The position numbers and the translations under genes are program-made. From Billgrantia zhangzhouensis (GTDB lineage: Bacteria; Pseudomonadota; Gammaproteobacteria; Pseudomonadales; Halomonadaceae), in the NCBI RefSeq assembly GCF_021404465.1, contig NZ_JABFTT010000005.1, positions 1-64,000 on the forward strand: a stretch of DNA of 64,000 nucleotides, written 5' to 3'. Under the pieces are notes generated by a model. The model did no database searches. It saw only the letters and a program-made list of their open reading frames with translations, and was not told where the DNA came from. The number at the start of each line of letters is the position of its first letter. The stretch's first letter is position 1. This document shows positions 32,367-41,775 of this stretch, in pieces.

Positions 32367-33200
32367 TTACTGCTCGAGCGAAGGCTGGCGATATTGCTTC
32401 GGCGTGGCAGCCACCAGCCGCTTGAAGGTGCGCTGAAAGTGCGGCTGATCGGAGAAACCGGCGTTCAGCGCTGCCTCAGCGATGGGCGTGCCGTCCTTCA
32501 GCTCACGCTGGCCCAGCTGAATGCGACGATTGACCAGGTAGGCGTGAGGCGTGAAGCCGAAGTGCTGCTTGAAGGCGCGAATGAGGTGGCCGGGGCTGTA
32601 GCCCGAACGCTCGCACAGATCGTCGAGAGAAATGTCTTGCGTCGCGTTCTCGTCCAGGTAGGCGGCCAGCTCGCGTAGCATGGCCGGTGCCTCGGGCAAC
32701 GGTTGGGCGGACCGGCCGGCGAGTTCGTGCATAAACGAGGCGAGGTATTCGACCACGGCCGTCTGCTTGTCCAGCAGATCGCGGTTCGAGTCCAGCAGGC
32801 ATTCCGCCATGTGGCAGTAGCCTTCGTACCACCTGGGCTCGCCAAGCACGGCGGTGGCGATATCCTTCCAGCACGGCGCATCCAACAACCCCGCGTCGAA
32901 GCGCAGGCGGGTCAGCCAGGCGGTATCGACATAGAGCATCAGGTAGCCCCAGGGCCGGTCATCAATGGCACTGCAGGCGTGCATCCAGTCGGGATTCATC
33001 ATGACCAGGGTACCGGCGCTGACGTGATAGCGGTCGCTGCGGTAGCGAAAGGTGCTCTCCCCGGCGGTGATGGCGCCCAGTGACCAGTGGGTATGGCTAT
33101 GCGGCGCGTAGCAGATCTTGCGGCCGTCCTCGACCTTGCGCAGCTCCACATGGGGCATGCGCGAATCGCGCCAGAACAACGGCTTGGTGGCATCCGACAT
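32367..33200 (-). CDS. AraC-family regulator
   Basis: This 277-residue protein has an N-terminal cupin-like sensor (about 15-150, APHSHTHWSLGAITAGEST) and two C-terminal AraC helix-turn-helices (about 175-270, DISLDDLCERSGYSPGHLIRAFKQHFGFTPHAYL and AEAALNAGFSDQPHFQRTFKRLVAATPKQY). It converges with the LysE gene, 8 bp away, and probably controls it. Confidence 0.92.
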   Translation of the reverse strand: MSDATKPLFWRDSRMPHVELRKVEDGRKICYAPHSHTHWSLGAITAGESTFRYRSDRYHVSAGTLVMMNPDWMHACSAIDDRPWGYLMLYVDTAWLTRLRFDAGLLDAPCWKDIATAVLGEPRWYEGYCHMAECLLDSNRDLLDKQTAVVEYLASFMHELAGRSAQPLPEAPAMLRELAAYLDENATQDISLDDLCERSGYSPGHLIRAFKQHFGFTPHAYLVNRRIQLGQRELKDGTPIAEAALNAGFSDQPHFQRTFKRLVAATPKQYRQPSLEQ

Positions 33201-33417
33201 GGCGGGGCTTCCGAAAGTACCGATGCCTCAAGATAGCGCTCGCCGGGCGGCACTGCCACCATTACCGCGAATTCAGGCCCTACGTCAGCATCAGGCTGAA
33301 TATCTGCCAGGGGAACAGACGCAGTGATCTACTTGCTTGCGCTCGTTCGTGATGCGTATGGGCAGAACCGAAAGATCAGTCGCAACTCACACCGACACTA
33401 GCGCACTGCCCGGCAAC

Positions 33418-34041
33418 TCAGGCGGCCTGCCGTGGTTTGACCGCTTGGGCGATGGCTGCCTGAGCAGAAGCCATGGCGCTTTCCCGTGCTTCATCGCCCA
33501 TGGCCACACCCTCGGCGCGGATCACTGTGACATCGTCGATACCGATCAAGCTGAACACGGCGCGCAGGTAGCGCTCCTGAAAATCGTTCTCGGCATCGGG
33601 CCCCTGCGAGTAGATGCCTCCACGCGATGAGGCAATGATCACCTGCCGCCCGCCGGCCAGCCCCACCGGGCCGTTTTCGGTGTAACGGAAGGTTCTGCCG
33701 GCCTGAAGGATACGATCGAGCCAAGCCTTCAGTTGGCTGGGTATGGTGAAGTTGTACATCGGCGCACCGATGACGATGACATCGGCGGAAAGAAATTCTT
33801 CCAGCAGGGTCTCGGTGACCTGCGCCTCCTGGTGCTGTAGCCCGTTGCGTTCCTGCTCTGACACTCCCGCACCGGCCATTATCTCGCCGGAGAGGTGACT
33901 CGGGGGCGTTGCCACCAGGTCGCGATAGACGGTTTCGAGTGCGGGCAAGCTGCCCTGCAAATGTTCGACGATGCGAGCAGAGAGCTGACGGCTGATGGAC
34001 TGCTTCTCGAACAGGCCGGAATCCAGGTGCAGTAGTTTCAT
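33418..34041 (-). CDS. azoR: FMN-dependent NADH-azoreductase
   Basis: A flavodoxin-fold enzyme of 207 residues that reduces quinones and azo bonds. The FMN phosphate loop lies near MKLLHLDSGLFEKQSISRQL, the substrate strand is IVIGAPMYNFTIPSQLKAWLDRI, and SSRGGIYSQG follows. The start at 34041 is set by homology and by GGAG upstream. It is divergent from a LysR gene, with a palindrome near the LysR start, the usual arrangement for inducible azoR genes. Confidence 0.92.
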   Translation of the reverse strand: MKLLHLDSGLFEKQSISRQLSARIVEHLQGSLPALETVYRDLVATPPSHLSGEIMAGAGVSEQERNGLQHQEAQVTETLLEEFLSADVIVIGAPMYNFTIPSQLKAWLDRILQAGRTFRYTENGPVGLAGGRQVIIASSRGGIYSQGPDAENDFQERYLRAVFSLIGIDDVTVIRAEGVAMGDEARESAMASAQAAIAQAVKPRQAA

Positions 34042-34137
34042 CGGTTTCTCCTTGAGGCGGTTGGAGGCGCTTAACGCCATGAGCCCACCTTAGGATTCAC
34101 CCACTCAAGCGACTAGTCGGTTATTATTGAATTCTTA

Positions 34138-34153
34138 GTTCCAAAAATGGAAC
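34138..34153. promoter_or_regulatory. Candidate LysR operator
   Basis: GTTCCAAAAATGGAAC has 6-bp inverted arms around AAAA. It lies in the 130-bp space between azoR and its divergent LysR gene, close to the LysR start. Confidence 0.5.
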
Positions 34154-34171
34154 AATTATGGCGAGGCGATC

Positions 34172-35119
34172 ATGCAAGACCTCAACGACCTCTTCTACTT
34201 TGCTTCGGTGGCAGAGCATGGCAGCTTCACCGCCGCGGCCCATGCCCTGGGCATGCCCAAGTCCACACTGAGCCGTCGCATCAGTCAGTTGGAAGAGCGC
34301 CTGGAAGTGCGCCTGCTGCACCGGACCACGCGACGCCTGACATTGACGGATACCGGCCGCGCCTATTTGACTCACTGCCACGACCTGCTGGCGGCGGCGG
34401 AAGCGGCCGATGGTGTCATCGAACAAGTTCGGGAAACGCCGCGCGGTCGCGTGGTGATGAGCAGCCCGATTTCGCTATCGCAAACGCTGCTCGCCCGTGC
34501 CCTACCCGAGTTCATGCTGCGCTTTCCCCGTGTGGAAGTGGAACTGGACGCCACCAACCGGCGCGTGGATCTCATTGCCGAAGGCGTGGATCTTGCCCTT
34601 CGCGTTCGATCGCGGCTGGAGGATTCTTCGCTGGTCTCGCGCCAATTCGCCGTCAGTACTGCCGTATTGGTGGCCAGCCCCGCGTTGGTCGAGCATCTGG
34701 GCTCACCGGAGGTGCCAGCCGACCTGGAACGCTTCCCCAGCCTCTCCATGCGCTTCGCCGATGGTCGCCATGTCCTTACCCTGACCGAGCCAGGCGGCAC
34801 GAGCCAGACCGTTTCCCTGACACCCAGGTTCGTGACCGACGACATGCAGGCCCTGCAAGAAGCCGCCATTGCCGGCATCGGCCTCGTGTTGCTACCAAGC
34901 TTCGTCTGTCGCGAAGCCGTGGCCACCGGCGAGTTGCAAGTATTGTTGCCGCACTGGCAATTGCCTGATGGCCAGGTTCATGCGGTGTATCCCTACCGGC
35001 GCGGCCTACGCCCCGCGGTGCGCCAACTCATCGATTTCCTGGCGCAGCGGCTGCCAAGCCTGGCCGAGGAGATGGGTATCTCGCATCCGGGGCAGGCACT
35101 CAATACGCCTTGCTCTTGA
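34172..35119 (+). CDS. LysR-family regulator
   Basis: This 315-residue protein has an N-terminal LysR helix-turn-helix (about 4-62, FYFASVAEHGSFTAAAHALGMPKSTLSRRISQLEERLEVRLLHRTTRRLTLT) and a substrate-binding-like C-terminal domain (about 90-295). Its start faces azoR and it probably regulates that gene in response to quinones or electrophiles. Its 3' end overlaps the P450 gene on the other strand by 20 bp. Confidence 0.93.
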   Translation: MQDLNDLFYFASVAEHGSFTAAAHALGMPKSTLSRRISQLEERLEVRLLHRTTRRLTLTDTGRAYLTHCHDLLAAAEAADGVIEQVRETPRGRVVMSSPISLSQTLLARALPEFMLRFPRVEVELDATNRRVDLIAEGVDLALRVRSRLEDSSLVSRQFAVSTAVLVASPALVEHLGSPEVPADLERFPSLSMRFADGRHVLTLTEPGGTSQTVSLTPRFVTDDMQALQEAAIAGIGLVLLPSFVCREAVATGELQVLLPHWQLPDGQVHAVYPYRRGLRPAVRQLIDFLAQRLPSLAEEMGISHPGQALNTPCS

Positions 35120-36449
35120 ATTCCAGGTCGTAGTTGTTGAGCAGCGGTGGCATCGGCTTGCTGCTGAGCAGTCGAGTCGGCGGGTTCAGTTGGTATTCCC
35201 GCCCTTTCAGCAGTCGGGCCAGCATGTGGCTGGTGACGAGCAGCACTACGCGCCGCCCGGGGCAAATGCCGGTACCACCACTGAACGGGATCATCGGCCA
35301 ATTGCCGGCTTCGCCCGGCTGCAGCCACAGGTCGGGGTCGAAGCGGTTGGCGTCGTCCAGGTGGCGATCGTCGCGGTGAAAATAGGGAGCGAGCATGAGT
35401 ATGGAGGTTTCCGCCGGCATTACGCCGTTCTCCCACTTCGTCTCCTCGGTGGTCTGGCGCAGCACCATTGGCGTGGTGGGCCACAGTCGCAGCGATTCGA
35501 GTACGCAGGCGCGCAGGTAGTCGAGTGTGGGAGCGCGCTCCAGGTCGTTCCCGGCGATCTCGTCCTGGGCCCGATCGGCGTGGGTGGGGTGCGCGGCCAA
35601 CAGTGCCAAGGCACGGAGGGTGGCCATGCCCGCCGGGTCGAAGGCGAACAGGTATTGCGGTACCTGATGCTCCGGCTTGGTATCTTCATTGAGAGGCATG
35701 CGGGAAATCTCACCAGCCAGACTGCCCGCCTCCCCACGCTTCAGATAGGTGCAGAGCCGTTCATGGAAGGTGTCTCGCAGGTGATCGTGACCAGGGTGGA
35801 AGAAGGCCCAGTTGGCGGCGGAGCGCAGCTTGGTCAGCATATCGGACAGTCCCCGGTCGTCGCGAGCGGTATCGCCCAGCACCACTCTACGTACCACCCG
35901 GCTCCAGGCCGAATCGAACATGTCCCAGTCCAGCTTGCCGTCGTGCCTGTCGACATGGTCGAGCAGCTCGCAGGCCTCCTCCTCCACCACCTTGGCGAAT
36001 CGCGCACCCAAGCCGTGCACCGGGCATTCGCTCTGTAGCACTTGTTCATTGAAGCGCCGCCGCTCGGCGCGCTCGGGCCCATGAGAAACCAGCGCCATAT
36101 CAGGCTCGAAGTGCTCCAGCGCCTTTCGCTTTGCCCACTCGGCGGTGGCGAACGGCTCAGGCGTCTCGTTCAGTACCCGGTTGGCGTGATCGGGGTCGAG
36201 GATCAGCGCCATTGGCCTGCTGTCGGGGGTGTTGAGCATCAACGGGCCGGGGCCGTACTTCTCGTTGAGCTGCTGAAGGCGGCGAATAGCGCGCTGGTCG
36301 AGGCCGAGCTTCTCCGCCATGCTCACCGCCTTGGGCCGACGCACGATTACACCCTTGGCGATATTGGGAACGAAGACATCCCCCATCACGGCAAGCGTTT
36401 CACCGACGGTCGCCGTGGGTAATGCGTGATGAACCGAATCCCTAGTCAT
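35100..36449 (-). CDS. Cytochrome P450
   Basis: This 449-residue protein has the haem-ligand loop PFSGGTGICPGR near the C-terminus with Cys as axial ligand, and the ExxR motif in ESLRLWPTTP. In the I-helix the usual acid-alcohol pair is altered (FAFDPAGMATLRAL; Ala where Asp or Glu is expected), which may impair normal oxygen activation or point to peroxide use. It has no signal peptide. Redox partners are not encoded nearby. The gene ends inside the convergent LysR gene. Confidence 0.9.
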   Translation of the reverse strand: MTRDSVHHALPTATVGETLAVMGDVFVPNIAKGVIVRRPKAVSMAEKLGLDQRAIRRLQQLNEKYGPGPLMLNTPDSRPMALILDPDHANRVLNETPEPFATAEWAKRKALEHFEPDMALVSHGPERAERRRFNEQVLQSECPVHGLGARFAKVVEEEACELLDHVDRHDGKLDWDMFDSAWSRVVRRVVLGDTARDDRGLSDMLTKLRSAANWAFFHPGHDHLRDTFHERLCTYLKRGEAGSLAGEISRMPLNEDTKPEHQVPQYLFAFDPAGMATLRALALLAAHPTHADRAQDEIAGNDLERAPTLDYLRACVLESLRLWPTTPMVLRQTTEETKWENGVMPAETSILMLAPYFHRDDRHLDDANRFDPDLWLQPGEAGNWPMIPFSGGTGICPGRRVVLLVTSHMLARLLKGREYQLNPPTRLLSSKPMPPLLNNYDLEFKSKAY

Positions 36450-36551
36450 GTTGCACTCCTTTCAGACCGACTGCCTAAATGGCAGTCTAGTCGGGTGAGC
36501 GCCGGTCCATCACCGTAACCCGTTGATTATGACAATTCTTTACACCCGCTA

Positions 36552-38267
36552 TTAGAACTCGCTCCAGTCGCTCTCCGCCGCAGAACGTTGGCGGACGCTG
36601 GCCGGCTTTGGATCGCTCAGCTTGACCAACTGGTGCTTTTCGCGCTCGTTTTCCCTTCCGTCGACTTGCGCCTCACGCGGGACGGCGCCCTGGCGCCCGG
36701 CTCCCGTGACGGCTGGAGCGGTGTGTTCTCCGACCCGGAAAGTAGCGATCAAGGCGGCGAGGCGGCTGGCCTGATCCTCAAGCGAGGCAGCAGCTGCACT
36801 GGTCTGTTGCACTAGGGAGGCGTTCTGTTGGGTCACCGAATCCATCTCGGTCAGCGCAGCATTGATCTGTTCGATGCCGCTATTCTGCTCCCGCGTGGCG
36901 GTGGAGATCTCGGCCATCAGCGCACTCACCTGGCGGATCGAGGCAACGGTTTCATCGATGGTCTCACCGCTGCGCTCGGCCTGCTCGGCACCGCTGGTAA
37001 TGCGCGAAGTGGTGTCCTCGATCAGGCTGCGAATTTCCTTGGCCGACTCCGCACTGCGGCTGGCAAGGGAGCGAACCTCGTTTGCCACCACCGCGAAACC
37101 GCGGCCCTGCTCGCCGGCCCGCGCCGCCTCCACCGAGGCGTTCAGTGCCAGGATATTGGTCTGGAAAGCGATGGAGTCGATCACACCGATGATGTCGTCG
37201 ATGCGCTTGGCACTCTCGGCGATCTCGCGCATCAGCAGGACGGTACGCTCGACTTCCTGGCCACCGGCCTCGGCGGTTTGCGAGGCGGAGGCGGAAAGCC
37301 GATCGGCTTCGATGGCCGTGTCGGTGTTCTTGCTGACCGTGGAAGCCATTTCCTCCATGCTGGAAGCTGTCTGCTGCAGGGCGGAGGCCTGCTCTTCGGT
37401 ACGCGAGGAGAGGTCCTGGCTCCCCGAGGCGATTTCTCCGGCTCCGGTGAATACGTTCTCGCTGCTGTCACGCAGCGATACCACCAGCGTCTTGAGCTTC
37501 TCCTGCATACGTCCCAAGGCGCTGTAGAGCTGGCCGATCTCGTTGCGACCGCGATCCTCGATGCGTGCGGTGAGATCGCCATCGGCGATGCGCTCGAAAT
37601 GCGCAATGGCTTCCCGTAGCGGTGTCACCACCACACGCATCATGGCAATGCGAATGGCCAACGCTGCCGCCAGGGCCAGGACGAGCAGACCGATGGCGAC
37701 CATGCCGATCCGGTCGTCCAGCGTTTCCACCTCGGCAATGGCAGCGGCGCCACGTTGTTCACTGTATTCGATGAAGGCCTCCATGGCATCGTCGAGCTGC
37801 GCGCCCAGCTCGGCCAGCCCCTCCTGCTGACGCTGCACCTGGAACGGTGCCGCCTCCAGCAGCGGCACCAGGCCTTCGTTGACATAAGCCTCGTAGGCTT
37901 CGGTAATGGCCGCGACATAGGGCGCCCGGGTACCGGCGGAGTCGATCGGAATCTGGCGGAACTCAGCAAAGCGTTCCTGCGCCGTCTCCACCGCGGCTAT
38001 CGCCAGCTCCTGGTTCTCACGGCCAAGATCGGGATTGCCCTGGGTACTGTGGGCAGCATAGCGATCAAGGAAGGTCTGGGCTCGCAGCACGTTGACCTGG
38101 GCACGGTTGGCCAGATTGGAGAGTTGCACGTTGGTTTCCGCCAGCTCGTGCAGCGCAGCTTCGCTGGTGGCGCTGGAATAGAAGCCCAGGCCGCTGATCA
38201 GACCAATCATCAAGACCAGCGTGGCCAAGGCGGCCGTCAGGCTCCACTTGACAGAGAGATGTTTCAT
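36552..38267 (-). CDS. Methyl-accepting chemotaxis protein
   Basis: A transducer of about 571 residues. It has an N-terminal membrane helix (about 7-30), a four-helix periplasmic sensor, a second helix at about 190-212, a HAMP linker and a long cytosolic coiled coil whose hairpin tip is [37 protein letters not shown]. The last residues DWSEF fit the W-x-x-F tether bound by CheR. A sigma-28-type promoter precedes it. The start at 38267 follows a GGGGGCGG stretch. Confidence 0.95.
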   Translation of the reverse strand: MKHLSVKWSLTAALATLVLMIGLISGLGFYSSATSEAALHELAETNVQLSNLANRAQVNVLRAQTFLDRYAAHSTQGNPDLGRENQELAIAAVETAQERFAEFRQIPIDSAGTRAPYVAAITEAYEAYVNEGLVPLLEAAPFQVQRQQEGLAELGAQLDDAMEAFIEYSEQRGAAAIAEVETLDDRIGMVAIGLLVLALAAALAIRIAMMRVVVTPLREAIAHFERIADGDLTARIEDRGRNEIGQLYSALGRMQEKLKTLVVSLRDSSENVFTGAGEIASGSQDLSSRTEEQASALQQTASSMEEMASTVSKNTDTAIEADRLSASASQTAEAGGQEVERTVLLMREIAESAKRIDDIIGVIDSIAFQTNILALNASVEAARAGEQGRGFAVVANEVRSLASRSAESAKEIRSLIEDTTSRITSGAEQAERSGETIDETVASIRQVSALMAEISTATREQNSGIEQINAALTEMDSVTQQNASLVQQTSAAAASLEDQASRLAALIATFRVGEHTAPAVTGAGRQGAVPREAQVDGRENEREKHQLVKLSDPKPASVRQRSAAESDWSEF

Positions 38268-38316
38268 CGAACCGCCCCCATGTGTAACGATTCCTTGAAT
38301 GAAAAGACCTATGCTC

Positions 38317-38344
38317 TTCATCGGCGGAAAAGTCATATGGTTTA
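38317..38344 (-). promoter_or_regulatory. Sigma-28 (FliA) promoter of the MCP gene
   Basis: On the minus strand TAAA, a 15-base spacer and GCCGATGAA match the flagellar sigma-28 consensus (TAAA-N15-GCCGATAA) almost perfectly. It ends 50 bp before the MCP start. Confidence 0.8.
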
Positions 38345-38476
38345 GCCGGATTAGCCAATTTCTACTTTTATCTAACAATCGCTCTCCTTCTCGTAACGTC
38401 GAGCCCTATCGCTTCCCCTCCTCCAATCGATACCGCTCGGCTACCATGTTGGGTTTTCCGTTCCGAGGTTCACGCC

Positions 38477-39382
38477 ATGCAAGCCTCTCTCGAGCAACGC
38501 GCACTCAAGATATCCATCGTCGTTACCCTGCTGGTCTCGAGCCTGGGGGTGAGCTTCGGCTTGATGGCCGGTTCCCAGTCGATCCTGTTCGACGGCGTGT
38601 TCTCCACCATCGATGCCGCCATGTCGGCACTGGCCCTGCTGGTGGCACGCCTCGCCGTGCGCGAAGCCAGCCATCGCTTCCAGCACGGCTACTGGCATCT
38701 GGAGCCGCTGGTCGCCGCGCTCAACGGCAGCATCCTGATGCTGCTGTGCTTCTACGCCTTCCTCAATGCGCTGCAGGGACTCATGGAGGGTGGCCAGCCG
38801 TTGGCCTTCGACGTGGCCATCGCCTATGCCGTGGTGGTGGCTACGCTGTGCTACGCCATGGTCTTCTACCAACGGCGCATCAACCGCCGGGCACAATCCG
38901 AATTCGTGCGCATCGACATGCAGGGCTGGCTGATGGCGGCACTCATTACTACCTCGCTGCTGGTCGCCTTCGTCATCGGCCTGCTGCTACAGGGTAGCCA
39001 GTGGGAGCATCTGACCCGTTATATCGACTCATTGCTGCTGGTATTGCTCACGGCCTGCTTCATGCCGGTGCCGGTGGGTATCGTGCGGCGTGCGCTGCGC
39101 GAGATCCTGCTGATTGCCCCCAGCGACATCGATAGCGAAGTCCACGCGGCCATGGCACCGGTGATGCAGCGCGAGGGGCTGCTCGACTACTTCAGTCACG
39201 TGGCCAAGGCAGGGCGCGGCCACTATATCGAGATCCATATCGTCACCACACCGGAGTTTGCCACCGAGCGGGGTATCGCCGTGCTCGATGAAATCCGCGA
39301 AGAGATCGCCGCAAAGCTGAGCCCGCCACCGGAGCGTCGCTGGTTCACGGTAGCCTTCACCGCCGACCCGCGCTGGGCATAG
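38477..39382 (+). CDS. Cation diffusion facilitator (CDF) transporter
   Basis: This 301-residue protein has five to six membrane helices, with an acidic FDGVFSTIDAAMSAL segment in helix 2, a YIDSLLLVLLTACF helix and a C-terminal cytosolic domain (about 215-300, HIVTTPEFATERGIAVLDEIREEI). Such proteins export divalent metals such as zinc, iron or manganese in exchange for protons. The normal HxxxD pairs are not fully conserved, so the metal and even the activity are uncertain. Confidence 0.85.
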   Translation: MQASLEQRALKISIVVTLLVSSLGVSFGLMAGSQSILFDGVFSTIDAAMSALALLVARLAVREASHRFQHGYWHLEPLVAALNGSILMLLCFYAFLNALQGLMEGGQPLAFDVAIAYAVVVATLCYAMVFYQRRINRRAQSEFVRIDMQGWLMAALITTSLLVAFVIGLLLQGSQWEHLTRYIDSLLLVLLTACFMPVPVGIVRRALREILLIAPSDIDSEVHAAMAPVMQREGLLDYFSHVAKAGRGHYIEIHIVTTPEFATERGIAVLDEIREEIAAKLSPPPERRWFTVAFTADPRWA

Positions 39383-39479
39383 CCCAGCCTCATCGCCTGG
39401 GACATGGCCCGGCGCATAATGGCTATGCTGGTGTCAGTGGTAGATGTCTCGCAAAGGAACGAGAGAACGAGGAGAAAGG

Positions 39480-40100
39480 ATGCAAGCCTCACGCGACAAC
39501 CAAGCGGACGATTCCAATACGGAGCCGCATAACCTGGTCGAACTGATGCACGCCATCGAGTCGATCAACACGCCTTCAGGCCGGATTCGCTTCGACGAGG
39601 TACTCGATGCCATCGGTCGGCGTGCCTTTGGCCCGCTGCTGTTGCTGGCAGGTCTGGTCACGTTGATGCCCATCGTCAGTGGCATTCCCGGCGTGCCGAC
39701 CTTGATGGCGCTGTTTACCCTGCTTGTCTGCGTTCAGTTGCTGGTCGGACGGCGCACCTTCTGGCTGCCAGGCTGGCTGCGCAATCGCACGCTGCCCAGC
39801 GACAAGGTCCACACTGGCTTGAAGTGGATGTACAAGCCGGCCAAGTGGGTCGATCGCCTGCTGCACCCACGCATCACCTTCATGACCGGCCGCCAGGGCG
39901 TCCGCCTGACCGCCCTGGCGTGTTTCACCCTGGCCCTGGCCATGCCGCCCATGGAACTGGTGCCGCTCACGGTCAACATCGCCGGTGTTGCGCTGACGCT
40001 CTTCGGCTTGGCGATCATGGCTCGCGATGGCCTGCTGTCGATCCTTGCCTTTCTCCTCACCGGTCTCAGCCTGTTCGTCATTCTCTACAACCTGCTGTAG
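39480..40100 (+). CDS. ExoD-family membrane protein
   Basis: This 206-residue protein has an N-terminal soluble part (VELMHAIESINTPSGRIRFDEVLDAIGRRAFGPLLLLAGLVTLMP) and about four membrane helices; the GRRAFGPLLL and LPGWLRNRTL segments are typical of ExoD. The family was named from exopolysaccharide and alkaline-pH phenotypes in rhizobia, but its biochemistry is unclear. GGAGAAAGG is placed directly before the ATG. The dehydratase gene starts 9 bp downstream. Confidence 0.88.
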   Translation: MQASRDNQADDSNTEPHNLVELMHAIESINTPSGRIRFDEVLDAIGRRAFGPLLLLAGLVTLMPIVSGIPGVPTLMALFTLLVCVQLLVGRRTFWLPGWLRNRTLPSDKVHTGLKWMYKPAKWVDRLLHPRITFMTGRQGVRLTALACFTLALAMPPMELVPLTVNIAGVALTLFGLAIMARDGLLSILAFLLTGLSLFVILYNLL

Positions 40101-40109
40101 GAGACCGCC

Positions 40110-41057
40110 ATGCTCCCGCTCGAACGCCTGCAGGAAGCCCAGCGCCTGATCGCCGATACGCTACTTCCCGCTCCCATGCTCCTCGATCATGTGCTGTCGG
40201 AGCGGCTCGGCAGGCAGGTGTGGCTCAAGGGAGAACTGTTTCAGCGCACCGGCTCGTTCAAGCCACGTGGCGGCCTGCATTGGGTTCGTACCGCCAGCCG
40301 GCAGGAGCTGGCCGGCGGGCTGGGAGCGGTGTCGGCGGGCAACCACGCCCTGGGGCTAGCCTGGGCAGCAGGCCAGGCCGGCATACCGGTCACCATCGTG
40401 ATGCCGGAAAATGCCAGTCAATTCAAGGTGGAAGGCAGTCGCGAACTGGGCGCCGAGGTGATCCTGCACGGTGACATCAACGAGGCCTGGGAGCTGATGC
40501 ACCGGCTGGTGAATGAACGCGGGCTGACCCTGGTCCACCCCTACGACGACGAGCGCATCATCGCCGGCCAGGGCACGGTGGGGCTCGAGATACTCGAACA
40601 GGCTCCGGAGGCCACTGCCATTCTCTGCCCGGTGGGTGGCGGCGGGCTGATCGCCGGCATCGGTTCGGCTACCGCCGCGCTGCGACCTGGCCTGGCGCTG
40701 TTCGGCGTGGAGCCGAGCGGCGCGGCCAGCATGGCCCAAGCCTGGGCTCAGGGCGAACCCTCGCGGCTGGAAAAGGTCGCGACCTGTGCCAAGAGCCTGG
40801 GGGCGGCCATCGTCGGTGAGCATACTTACCCCATATGCCGTGAAACCGTACGGGCGCTGGTACAGGTAGACGATGCGGCCATCGCTCGAGCCATGCACCA
40901 TCTGCTCTACCAGACCAAGCTGATGGCCGAGCCGGGCGCCGCAGTGGGTGTGGCCGCCTTGCTGGAGCAAACCGTCACGCTGCCGGCATCAGGCGATGTC
41001 GTGGTAGTGATCACCGGCGGCAACATGAGCCGGGAGGAACTGGCGCCATTCCTTTGA
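40110..41057 (+). CDS. Threonine/serine dehydratase-like PLP enzyme
   Basis: A fold-type II PLP enzyme of 315 residues. Lys51 in FQRTGSFKPRGG forms the Schiff base, SAGNHALGLAWA contacts the carboxylate, and GGGGLIAGIG binds phosphate. It lacks a regulatory ACT domain, so it resembles the catabolic serine/threonine dehydratases or racemases. It forms an apparent operon with exoD; the LysE exporter converges with it. Confidence 0.88.
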   Translation: MLPLERLQEAQRLIADTLLPAPMLLDHVLSERLGRQVWLKGELFQRTGSFKPRGGLHWVRTASRQELAGGLGAVSAGNHALGLAWAAGQAGIPVTIVMPENASQFKVEGSRELGAEVILHGDINEAWELMHRLVNERGLTLVHPYDDERIIAGQGTVGLEILEQAPEATAILCPVGGGGLIAGIGSATAALRPGLALFGVEPSGAASMAQAWAQGEPSRLEKVATCAKSLGAAIVGEHTYPICRETVRALVQVDDAAIARAMHHLLYQTKLMAEPGAAVGVAALLEQTVTLPASGDVVVVITGGNMSREELAPFL

Positions 41058-41075
41058 CGCCAGCCAGGCCCGGGT

Positions 41076-41678
41076 TCAGCCGAGGATGAAGATGACGCAG
41101 GCTGCGGTCAGCCCACCCATCGTCCAGTTGAAGATCCGCCAGGCGCGTGGCGTGTCGAGCCACTGTCCAAGCGCCATGCCGAACCCCGCCCATACGGCAA
41201 TGCAGGGCAGTGCCACCAGTTCGGCAAAACCCGCAAGGAGCAATGCGTTGACCACGGTATCGCCGCCCTGGGGCAGGAAGCCCGCCATCAGCGCCAGCCC
41301 CATCACCCACGCCTTGGGATTGGCAAACTGGAAGGCCGCCGCCTGCCAGAAGCTGAGGGGACGCCCCTCGCCCTTGTGACGTAGATCGGGCGGCGGCGCG
41401 GTGGCGATCTTCCAGGCCAGGTACAACAGGTAGGCACTACCGATCACGCGTAGGGTCATCTGTACGGCGGGATAGCGCTCGAAGATCAGCCCCAACCCCA
41501 GGGCGATGCCCGAGAACAGCAGGAAGCAGCCACCCAAGATGCCGAACATGTGCGGCAAGGTGCGCATGAAGCCGTAGTTGGCCCCCGAGGCCGTGAGCAT
41601 CATGTTGTTGGGCCCGGGGGTGATGGTCATCGAGATCATGTAGAGGGCCGCCGGCCCGAGGAATGCCAGAGCTTCCAT
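41076..41678 (-). CDS. LysE-family amino-acid exporter
   Basis: A six-helix protein of about 200 residues with the LysE/RhtB start (YMISMTITPGPNNMMLTASGANYGF) and QFANPKAWVMGLALMAGF. It exports amino acids at the inner membrane. The ATG at 41678 gives the family's usual start; an upstream ATG at 41696 is possible but lies on an operator repeat. It is divergent from a MocR-type regulator that probably controls it. Confidence 0.9.
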   Translation of the reverse strand: MEALAFLGPAALYMISMTITPGPNNMMLTASGANYGFMRTLPHMFGILGGCFLLFSGIALGLGLIFERYPAVQMTLRVIGSAYLLYLAWKIATAPPPDLRHKGEGRPLSFWQAAAFQFANPKAWVMGLALMAGFLPQGGDTVVNALLLAGFAELVALPCIAVWAGFGMALGQWLDTPRAWRIFNWTMGGLTAACVIFILG

Positions 41679-41692
41679 GTCATTGAACCCAT

Positions 41693-41739
41693 ACAATTAT
41701 GCTATTTGATTGGAAAGTGCGCACAATTATTAGCATAAT
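41693..41739. promoter_or_regulatory. MocR operator region, direct and inverted repeats
   Basis: ACAATTAT occurs at 41693-41700 and 41723-41730, 30 bp apart (about three helical turns). In addition ATTATGCTA (41696-41704) and TAGCATAAT (41731-41739) form an inverted pair. Paired repeats on one DNA face are typical of MocR binding regions. Confidence 0.65.
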
Positions 41740-41775
41740 GACGCTACATATTCCGTCAAAGGTTTTATTGTCACC

